A stretch of 64,000 nucleotides of DNA from positions 248,001 through 312,000 of the forward strand of contig NZ_NJDE01000002.1 in the NCBI RefSeq assembly GCF_002205895.1, read 5' to 3'. The notes beneath the pieces were generated by a model. The model ran no database searches, had not been told where the DNA came from, and saw only the letters and a list, made by a program, of their open reading frames with translations. Below are positions 50,976 to 58,700 of the stretch, in pieces. The position numbers and the translations under genes are program-made. This DNA is from Saccharibacillus sp. O23. Lineage in GTDB: Bacteria; Bacillota; Bacilli; Paenibacillales; Paenibacillaceae. The first letter of the stretch is position 1. Each line of letters opens with the position of its first letter.

Positions 50976-51557
50976 ATGAGCAGACCGAGAGAATTCGACG
51001 CCGATGCGGTGCTCCGTCAATGCATGGACGTATTTTGGGCGAAAGGCTTTCATGCCACGTCATACGAAGATCTTACGCGTACCACGCAGGTGAAGAAGCA
51101 AAGCTTATACGGCGTATTCAAAAACAAACGGGAATTATTTCTGAAATCGTTAGCGTTATACCGCGAAGAAAACCTTGCGATTCTGGAAGCGAAGGCCGCA
51201 GGCGAGACGCTGCCGCTTCGCCGGCTGGAAGCGATCTGCGAAGGAGTTCTGTATGCGGATGAGGCAGCGCGGCAGCGCGGCTGTATGGTCATCAACTCCG
51301 CGTTGGAATTCGGCGGCGAAGACGCCGACGTCAATCGCGAGATCGCGCAGATGGCGCAGCGTACGGAGGCGCTGATCGAAGAAGCGATTCGCGAAGGGCA
51401 AGCGCAAGGAACGATCGCGTCCCGTTTCGGCAGCCGCGAACTGGCCGTCTATCTGGGCAACGCGATCAACGGCGCGAAGATGATGGAGAAGTCCGGAGCT
51501 TCGCGCGAAGAAGCGGCCGGCGTGCTGCGCACGTCGATTGCTTTGCTTGAAGCCTAG
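50976..51557 (+). CDS. TetR-family repressor, probably leaderless
   Basis: A 193-residue TetR protein: residues about 8-55 (FDADAVLRQCMDVFWAKGFHATSYEDLTRTTQVKKQSLYGVFKNKRELFLKSL) are the DNA-binding domain; the C-terminal part with RGCMVINSALEFGGED and AVYLGNAINGAKMM is the subgroup that represses old yellow enzyme and quinone/aldehyde genes. There is no ribosome site ahead of ATG 50976 and its promoter -10 ends only six bases upstream. Its operator is repeated at the promoter of the enoate reductase next door, which it should control together with itself. Confidence 0.9.
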   Translation: MSRPREFDADAVLRQCMDVFWAKGFHATSYEDLTRTTQVKKQSLYGVFKNKRELFLKSLALYREENLAILEAKAAGETLPLRRLEAICEGVLYADEAARQRGCMVINSALEFGGEDADVNREIAQMAQRTEALIEEAIREGQAQGTIASRFGSRELAVYLGNAINGAKMMEKSGASREEAAGVLRTSIALLEA

Positions 51558-51595
51558 CGAGCGATCAGGCTTCGTCAGGAGGCTTTTGGAGAAAA

Positions 51596-51634
51596 AAAGA
51601 CCGGCTTATCGGGAAGATACGCCGGTTGCTTTTT
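51596..51634 (+). terminator. intrinsic terminator
   Basis: ACCGGC pairs with GCCGGT, with a 15-base loop and a T5 run. It lies between tetR and the enoate reductase, so the two are separate transcripts. Confidence 0.55.
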
Positions 51635-51643
51635 GATTAGTTA

Positions 51644-51673
51644 TTGACTGCGTGGTCAAGAATTCGATATTCT
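51644..51673 (+). promoter_or_regulatory. enoate reductase promoter with shared TetR operator
   Basis: TTGACTGCGTGGTCAA (51644-51659) is the second copy of the TetR operator (14 of 16 identical to the copy at 50941). It supplies the -35 TTGACT; TATTCT at 51668-51673 is a possible -10 with an 18-base spacer. Confidence 0.7.
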
Positions 51674-51760
51674 GTCAAGGAGGTGAGACTCGGTTTCGCG
51701 CAAGCACATATCCGAAAGTTTCGATTACATCCGATACCTATCTAACAGGAGGCTATTCTC

Positions 51761-52810
51761 ATGACCGATACGCAATCCGCCAAGTCCGTTCAAGCTCTGT
51801 TCCAACCGTTTACCGTGGGTAACCTTTCTTTGGCCAACCGCGTCGTAATGGCGCCGATGACCCGCCAATTTTCGCCGGAAGGCGTCCCGGGCGACAATGT
51901 TGCCGCTTATTACCGCCGCAGAGCGGAGAACGGCGTCGGCCTGATCGTGACCGAAGGTACCGTCATCAATCACCCGGACGCGTCCAATCAGCAGAACGTG
52001 CCGCATATTTACGGCGAAGCCTCGCTTAAGGGATGGACGAACGTCGTATCGGAAGTTCACGCCGCCGGCGGGAAGATCATTCCGCAGATCTGGCATATGG
52101 GCGCTCGCGGTCAAGTGAACGATTATACGGAAGAAGAGATCGCCGAGCTGGTCCGTCAGTTCGCGCATTCGGCCGCGGAAGCCAAGCAAGCAGGGTTCGA
52201 CGGCATCGAACTGCACGGCGCGCATCAATACCTGATCGACCAATTCTTCTGGGACCAAACGAACGCCCGCACCGACCGCTACGGCGGCGATCTCGTGGGA
52301 CGTACGCGTTTTGCCGTCGAAGTCATCGAAGCCTGCCGCGAAGCGGTCGGCCCGGACTTCCCGATCGTGTTCCGCTTCTCCCAATGGAAAGGCAGCGATT
52401 ATTCCGCGAAGCTGGCGCACACGCCGGAAGAATTGGAACGTTTCCTGAAGCCGCTCGCCGAAGCGGGCGTCGACGTGTTGCACTGCTCCACCCGCCGCTT
52501 CTGGGAACCGGAATTCGAAGGTTCGGACCTGAACTTGGCAGGTTGGACGAAGAAGCTGTCCGGCAAGCCGACGATCACGGTCGGTTCGGTCGGACTGGAC
52601 CGCGAATTCACGGCGCTGTTCAGCGACGGCAAAGGTGCCGGCGTCAGCAACATCGACGGTCTGCTGGAACGTCTGGGACAAAACGAATTCGATCTGGTCG
52701 CGATCGGACGGGCGCTGCTTGCAGACCCGGCGTGGGCGCGCAAAGTGCAAAACGGCCTGCTCGACGAGCTGGTTCCGTTCTCCCCGGAAGTGCTGCAAAC
52801 GTTGGAATAA
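51761..52810 (+). CDS. old yellow enzyme-family NADH:flavin oxidoreductase
   Basis: A 349-residue FMN enzyme with a TIM barrel. RVVMAPMTRQFSPEGVP, QIWHMGARG, FDGIELHGAHQYLIDQFFWDQTNARTDRYGGDL (with the His/His or His/Asn and Tyr that hold the substrate) and VAIGRALLADPAW are the family motifs. Such enzymes reduce the C=C bond of enones, quinones or nitro compounds. ATG 51761 follows AACAGGAGGCTATTCTC. The TetR protein upstream probably represses it until an electrophile appears. Confidence 0.92.
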   Translation: MTDTQSAKSVQALFQPFTVGNLSLANRVVMAPMTRQFSPEGVPGDNVAAYYRRRAENGVGLIVTEGTVINHPDASNQQNVPHIYGEASLKGWTNVVSEVHAAGGKIIPQIWHMGARGQVNDYTEEEIAELVRQFAHSAAEAKQAGFDGIELHGAHQYLIDQFFWDQTNARTDRYGGDLVGRTRFAVEVIEACREAVGPDFPIVFRFSQWKGSDYSAKLAHTPEELERFLKPLAEAGVDVLHCSTRRFWEPEFEGSDLNLAGWTKKLSGKPTITVGSVGLDREFTALFSDGKGAGVSNIDGLLERLGQNEFDLVAIGRALLADPAWARKVQNGLLDELVPFSPEVLQTLE

Positions 52811-52840
52811 CGAATCATTTCGCTTCATTTAAGGCCGATA

Positions 52841-52880
52841 AGCCCCGCTCGCGCAGGAATCTGCGTAGGCGGGGCTTTTT
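52841..52880 (+). terminator. intrinsic terminator
   Basis: AGCCCCGCTCGCGCAG pairs with CTGCGTAGGCGGGGCT around GAAT with a small internal loop, then T5. Confidence 0.85.
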
Positions 52881-53039
52881 GGTTCTGCGGCCGATTCCCC
52901 GCTGCAAGGCCGAGACGCGGTCGACGTTTGTACGACTGGACCTCCCATGTTACGATCGGCTTAGCTTATACGCAGGCGACGCCTTTTTTGGACCGAGGGC
53001 GCTTGTTTGACGAAAGAACCGAAAAGAGGGGAAGAAATC

Positions 53040-53588
53040 TTGTCAGTCGACAAAACGAAGTTCGAACAGATGCTGAGCCGAGGAGCCGCGCAGGAAGAAG
53101 CCTTCGCTTTTTACGACGGGTTGGAAGGAGCTTCGACGGAAGACATGCGCGGACTTTGGAAAGGCGAAGAATGGGTCACCGGCCATCCGCTCGAAGGATT
53201 ATTAACCGCATCCGGCTGGTACGGCAAAGAGTTCGTCAGCGCCGAACACGTCCATCCTTTGATTTTCGAGAAAAAGAACGGCGGACTGTATAAGGTGAAT
53301 CCGCTGTGGATTCCGATGAATCTTCCTTTCGATAAAATTCCGAGATCGCTGATCCGCCCCGCCATGACGCTCGCCCGCCCGCTGATCTCCACGCGCAAAA
53401 GCGCGGCCCGTCTGCGAACGATCGAATATCGCGGCAAACTCTGCGCGGCAATGATCTACGATAAAAAAGACATCATCGACGTGTTCCGCAAAGTGGACGA
53501 CGATACGCGGCTCGGCATTATGGACATCAAAAGTCTCGACACGGACAAAACGTATTTTTTCGTACTGCGTCGCCCTTCTTTTAGTTGA
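53040..53588 (+). CDS. DUF4334 (GXWXG) protein
   Basis: A 182-residue protein. The GXWXG half (FAFYDGLEGASTEDMRGLWKGEEWVTGHPLEGLLTASGWYGKEFVS) and the DUF4334 half (RLRTIEYRGKLCAAMIYDKKDIIDVFRKVDDDTRLGIMDIKS) are in the usual order; the family is uncharacterised but probably binds a small ligand in a lipocalin-like barrel. TTG 53040 with AGAGGGGAAG ahead is the better start; TTG 53007 in frame is the alternative. Its last codons overlap the first MarR operator. Confidence 0.8.
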   Translation: MSVDKTKFEQMLSRGAAQEEAFAFYDGLEGASTEDMRGLWKGEEWVTGHPLEGLLTASGWYGKEFVSAEHVHPLIFEKKNGGLYKVNPLWIPMNLPFDKIPRSLIRPAMTLARPLISTRKSAARLRTIEYRGKLCAAMIYDKKDIIDVFRKVDDDTRLGIMDIKSLDTDKTYFFVLRRPSFS

Positions 53589-53625
53589 CGAAGTCAAATA
53601 AGAGAGATATACTTGACTCAGTCAA
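53585..53625 (+). promoter_or_regulatory. promoter of the MarR-GNAT gene with two operators
   Basis: TTGACGAAGTCAA (53585-53597) and TTGACTCAGTCAA (53613-53625) are near-identical 13-bp dyads with centres 28 bases apart. The first contains the -35 TTGACG; 17 bases later TATACT (53608-53613) is the -10; the second dyad starts at its last base. Binding of a dimer to either would block transcription. Confidence 0.7.
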
Positions 53626-53656
53626 TCGGTTTCGCCCAAGACGAAGGAGGAACAGC

Positions 53657-54619
53657 ATGGAAACGAAAACGTCCGCGGTCGCCGCGATTCGCCGGTTCAG
53701 CCGGTTCTACACGAGAGTGCTTGGATTGTTGGATTCGCGTCTGCTCAGCAGCGAATTCACGTTGTCGGAAGTTCGGGTACTGTACGAGATCGGGAAGATA
53801 GAGCGCTGCACGTCCAAGAAACTGATCGAATGGCTGAATATCGACGCGGGGTATCTGAGCCGGATCATGAAAAGGTTCGAAAAAGAAGGCCTCGCCTACA
53901 AAAGGCAATCTCCGGAAGACGGCCGTTCTTACCTGCTTCATCTGACGGACGAAGGCCGGGAAACGTTGGCGCGAATGGACGCGCTGTCCGACGGACAGGT
54001 TCGCGAATTGATCGGCGGTTTATCGGAACGCGAGCTAACGCGGCTGTCCGACAGCATGAAGTTTATCGAGAAAACGTTGGCGGAAGAAACGCCGGTTCCG
54101 GAGATCGCCGTCCGCACCGAGATTCGCCCGGGCGATATCGGGATGCTGATCCATCTGCACGGCTGGGTATACGCGCTGGAATGCGGCTATAATCACGTTT
54201 TCGAAGCTTATGTGTGCAAAACGTTCTACGACTGGATGCGGACGTACGATCCGGATCGGGATCGGCTGTGGATCGCGGAAGCGGACGGGCAGATCATAGG
54301 GAGTCTGGCGATCGTCGGCAAACCGGACAATCGGGCGCAGCTCAGATGGTTCATCGTGCATCCGGACTACCGGGGAACGGGGCTGGGGCGTCAATTGTTC
54401 CGGGAAGCGATGGCGTACTGCGAGTCGAAGGCTTTCGATCGGGTCGTCTTGGAGACGACGGACGATCAGGAGAAAGCGATCGGCATGTACGTCAAAGCCG
54501 GTTTTCGGCAAACAGGCGAGCAGGCCAACGAAGCTTGGGGCGTGCGGCATACGGAGCGGACGTACGAGCTGGATCTGACGGCGACCGACCCGCGCTCCGA
54601 TCAACAATCCGATCAATAA
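53657..54619 (+). CDS. MarR regulator fused to a GNAT acetyltransferase
   Basis: A 320-residue protein. Residues about 5-150 are a MarR winged helix (SRFYTRVLGLLDSRLLSSEFTLSEVRVLYEIGK, LSRIMKRFEKEGLAYKRQSPEDGRSYLLHLTDEGR). Residues about 155-310 are a GNAT acetyltransferase with acetyl-CoA loop VHPDYRGTGLGRQLFREAM. MarR-GNAT fusions are known in actinobacteria and Firmicutes; the acetylated substrate is unknown. ATG 53657 follows GAAGGAGGAACAGC. Two dyads in its own promoter suggest autoregulation. Confidence 0.9.
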   Translation: METKTSAVAAIRRFSRFYTRVLGLLDSRLLSSEFTLSEVRVLYEIGKIERCTSKKLIEWLNIDAGYLSRIMKRFEKEGLAYKRQSPEDGRSYLLHLTDEGRETLARMDALSDGQVRELIGGLSERELTRLSDSMKFIEKTLAEETPVPEIAVRTEIRPGDIGMLIHLHGWVYALECGYNHVFEAYVCKTFYDWMRTYDPDRDRLWIAEADGQIIGSLAIVGKPDNRAQLRWFIVHPDYRGTGLGRQLFREAMAYCESKAFDRVVLETTDDQEKAIGMYVKAGFRQTGEQANEAWGVRHTERTYELDLTATDPRSDQQSDQ

Positions 54620-54637
54620 TCGAGTTCCGGCATCGCG

Positions 54638-54690
54638 AAGAACCGGCTTCGGCGCACCTTGCGTGCTTTTGCCGAAGCCGGTTCTTTTTC
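54638..54690 (+). terminator. intrinsic terminator, bidirectional
   Basis: AAGAACCGGCTTCGGC pairs perfectly with GCCGAAGCCGGTTCTT around a 17-base loop, then T5. Confidence 0.8.
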
Positions 54691-54716
54691 GTTCGTAGAG
54701 GGTCGGGAATTCCCCT

Positions 54717-55589
54717 TTACTCGTAATAAATCGCGGCATACGGAAATTCGAGCTGATTCAGACGATATTCCGTAGGCGACATGGACATGTACTGCCGAAA
54801 GACTTTGCCGAAATAGCTGGGACTGTCGAATCCGCACTTCCGTCCGACGTCCGCGATCGGCAGTTCGGTGGTGCGCAGCATCGTCAGCGCGGCTTCGATC
54901 CGTCGATCCTTAAGGTAGGATAACGGCGAAGTCTGTTCGAAACGCTGAAACAGCCGGCACAGATAATGTTTGTTGATTCCGCAGCATTCCGCCAATTGAT
55001 CCAACGTAACGGGCAGCGCGTAATTCGCCCGAATAAACTGTTTGCACTTTTCGATCGTCGTGACCGATAAAGCGCCGATCTCTTTGTCCGCGTTCCGGCT
55101 GCTCCGTACCAGCGTCAGCAGCCATTGATACACCTGCACGGACAAACGATACCGGTCCGTCACTTTCTCCTGATTGATCAGACGGATGATGTTCCATAAC
55201 TCTTGAATCACGGGCGAATCCGCGCCGCGTTTGATCACATGGCCTTCTTTGCCGATGATCAGATCCCAGATCCGATTGGCTTCTTCGCCCCGAATATTGA
55301 TCCACACGAACTCCCACGGTTCCGAATCTTCCTCCTTATAATAGTAACAATGTTCTTCTTCGACTTTTACGACCAGCGCATGCCCTTGCGGCAGTTCGAA
55401 TGTACGGCCTTCGATATCCAAATACCCTCGGCCGCTTAACGTGTACTGGAAGACGACGTGCCCGTAATCCGGTCTGGCATCGCTCGAACAGCGGTACTTA
55501 GGATGGGACACGTTCTGCCAACCGACGGAGTCGATCGTCATGATCGAAGCATCCTCGTTGCGAAAAGCGAACGAAACCGTATGATACAT
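54717..55589 (-). CDS. AraC-family regulator
   Basis: A 290-residue AraC protein: N-terminal cupin-like sensor (YGHVVFQYTLSGRGYLDIEGRTFELPQGHALVV) and the C-terminal double helix-turn-helix (LPVTLDQLAECCGINKHYLCRLFQRFEQTSPLSYLKDRRIEAALTML; IADVGRKCGFDSPSYFGKVFRQYMSMSPTEYR). ATG 55589 lacks a strong ribosome site close by (GGAGGCGGAAACG). It is divergent from the giant pectin enzyme over 182 bases and most likely activates it in response to a rhamnogalacturonan breakdown product. Confidence 0.9.
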   Translation of the reverse strand: MYHTVSFAFRNEDASIMTIDSVGWQNVSHPKYRCSSDARPDYGHVVFQYTLSGRGYLDIEGRTFELPQGHALVVKVEEEHCYYYKEEDSEPWEFVWINIRGEEANRIWDLIIGKEGHVIKRGADSPVIQELWNIIRLINQEKVTDRYRLSVQVYQWLLTLVRSSRNADKEIGALSVTTIEKCKQFIRANYALPVTLDQLAECCGINKHYLCRLFQRFEQTSPLSYLKDRRIEAALTMLRTTELPIADVGRKCGFDSPSYFGKVFRQYMSMSPTEYRLNQLEFPYAAIYYE

Positions 55590-55674
55590 CGTTTCCGCCT
55601 CCGAAAGTCAATTTTGTTATAGAAGAAGTCACGTTTTTTAGATTGTCTGCCTTTTTGACGGCCTGTAAAATAAT

Positions 55675-55688
55675 TGTAAACGTTACCA
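55675..55688 (+). promoter_or_regulatory. cre-like CcpA site
   Basis: TGTAAACGTTACCA matches cre consensus TGWNANCGNTNWCA at all but one defined position. It lies about 85 bases ahead of the pectin enzyme gene, downstream of a possible -35 TTGACG at 55655, consistent with glucose repression. Confidence 0.6.
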
Positions 55689-55771
55689 AGAAAGGGGGAA
55701 CCGTGACCGAACCGAAGAAATGCGTGTCCGAAGTCCAAAAACGATATTCATAAACAGGAGGGATTCGTTAG

Positions 55772-58700
55772 ATGAACCGCAAACCGGTTTCCCTACGGAA
55801 ATCTATATTCGTCAGCCTGTTAGCTTTGCTTATGGTCGTTTCCTTAATCGCGCCTCCACCGTCGGTCCGTGCGGAAAACACAGATTCGCAGGCGAGGCAG
55901 GCCGAATACCTCGATCGCGGGCTGGTTGCCGTGCTGACGGACAACGGCGTCTTCTTGAGCTGGAGATATTTAAACACGGATTCGAATGATACCGCTTTCA
56001 ATATATATAAAAACGGCAGCAAAGTAAACGCGGAGCCGATCGCCGACGTGACGAATTACCTCGATACGACCGGCGCGGACAGCTCGCAGTATCGCCTCTC
56101 GACGATCGTCGCGGGCAAGGAAGAGATGCAGCCGGAAGCCGCGTCCGTCTGGCACAAGAACTATCGGCCGATTCCGCTCGACAAACCGGCCGACGGACGC
56201 ACCAAAGACGGCGGCACGTACAGCTACTACGCGGGCGACGCTTCGGTCGCGGATCTGGACGGAGACGGCGAATACGAGATCGTCTTTTTGTGGAGTCCGA
56301 GCAATTCCAAAGACAATTCGCAGGCCGGTTATACCGGCAATGTCTATATCGACGCGATCAAGATGGACGGCACCAAGCTGTGGCGGATCGATCTGGGCGT
56401 CAATATCCGGGCGGGCGCGCATTACACCCAACTGATGGTGTACGACTTGGACGGAGACGGCAAAGCCGAAGTCGCGGTCAAGACCGCGGACGGGACCCGG
56501 GACGGTCAAGGCAAAGTCATCGGCGACGCGTCGAAAGACTATCGCAACGACGGCGGATACATACTGTCGGGAGCGGAATATCTGACCGTATTCGACGGCT
56601 TGACGGGAGCGGCCGTATCGACGATCGATTACGTGCCGCCGAGAGGCAGCGTCAGCGATTGGGGCGACGGTTACGGCAACCGGGTCGATCGGTTCCTCGG
56701 CGGGATCGCGTATCTCGACGGATCGAAGCCGAGCCTGATCATGAGCCGCGGCTATTACACGCGCACGGTCATCGCCGCTTACGATTATGTCGGCGGACAG
56801 CTGGTTAACCGTTGGACGTTCGATACGAATGAAGCCGGCAAACAGTACGAAGCGCAGGGCAATCACAATCTGAGCGTGCTCGACGTCGACGGAGACGGCA
56901 AAGACGAGATCATGTTCGGGGCGCTCGCGATCGACGACGACGGCAAGCTGATCTACAGCACGGGCCTCGGCCATGGCGACGCGATCCATGCGGGCAAGCT
57001 GAATCCCAGCCGCGAAGGATATCAGGTCATGAGCGTGCATGAGCACAGCGACGCCGCTTACGGCGTAGAGATGCGCGACGCGGGCACGGGCGAGATCATC
57101 TGGGGAGAATTCACGGGCCGCGATACCGGACGGGGCATGTCCGCCGATATCGATCCGAACTATCCGGGGTACGAATCGTGGGCGACCACGATCGCGGACG
57201 GGCAGAGCGTTCCGGTAACCCGTACCTATTCGGCCGCGGGCGAAGCCGTCTATACGCCGGAACAATCGCCGAAAAGCGCGAATTTCGCGATCTGGTGGGA
57301 CGGCGATCTTCAACGCGAGCTGTTCGATCACGTCTGGGACGCGAGCACGGCCAAAGGAATCCCGGTGATCTACAAATGGGATTACGCGAACAAACAATTG
57401 AAAGAGATTTTCCGGGCGAACGGGGCGCTGACCAATAACCATACCAAAGGAAACCCGGCTCTTCAGGCGGATCTGATCGGAGATTGGCGCGAAGAAATTC
57501 TCGTGCGGAGCGAAGACAGTTCGGAATACCGCCTCTATACCACGACGATTCCGACCGACTACCGCATTCCGACGTTGATGCAGGACCCGGTCTACCGGTT
57601 GGGCATTGCGTGGCAGAACGTCGCGTACAATCAGCCGCCGCACACCGGATTCTATCTCGGCGCGGAAGCGACCGAATTTCCGAAAGCGAATCTGAACTTG
57701 ACGGGCGGCGCGCCGCAGACGGAATCGGTCTACCGGTTCGATTTCGGAACGGAAACGGAATCGGGCAGCACGGGCGTGCAGAATACGCTCTACACGGAGC
57801 AGACCGGATACGGATTCAAAGACGCAAGCGGCGTGAACGTCGCAGCCGATCAAGTCTCCGCTTCGTCGGGAACGACGTTCGCCGTCGATCTGCCGAACGG
57901 CGATTATAAAGTCACCCTTCGTCTGGGCAGCGAATCGCGGGATTCCGACGTCGGCGTCAAATCGGAATTCGTGCAGAAACTGGCGGTCGGTCCGGTGAAA
58001 GCCGGTACGCCGCTGGACTATACGTACGACGTCGCGCTGGTAGACGGGCAGCTCGATTTCCTGTTTACCGGAACGGCGATCGATATCCGGGAGCTGAATA
58101 TCGAGAAATACCCGGCCCGCCAAGCCGGAGCGGCCGCCACCGTCTACATGGCCGGCGATTCGACGATGCAGTCGTACAGCGAATCGCAAGCGCCGCAGCA
58201 GGGTTGGGGCCAACCGTTCGAACGTTACTTCGCGAACGGCGTTACGGTCTCGAACGAAGCGATCGGCGGACGCAGCAGCAAATCGTTTATGGTCGACGGA
58301 AGGCTCGATTCGATCCTTCAGCGCATCAAGCCGGGCGATTATCTGTTCGTTTCGTTCGGGCATAACGATTCCAGCGTCGGCATACCGGACCGCTACGCGT
58401 CTCCGGCCGATTACAAGACGTATCTGGCGCGTTACGTCAACGGCGCGAAGCAGCGCGGCGCGACGCCGGTGCTGCTCACTCCGGTCGGACGCCGGGATTT
58501 CAATACGGTGACGCAGTCGTTCAACGTGAGTTTCCCGGAATACGTGAAAGCGGCCAAAGAAGTCGCGGCGGAGCTGAACGTGCCGCTGATCGACCTCAGC
58601 AGCTTGAGCGTGGCGTATTACGATCAGCTCGGCAACGCGGCCACGGAGAAGCTGTTCTTGTACGCGAATCCGGGCGAATATCCGAAATACCCGAACGGCG

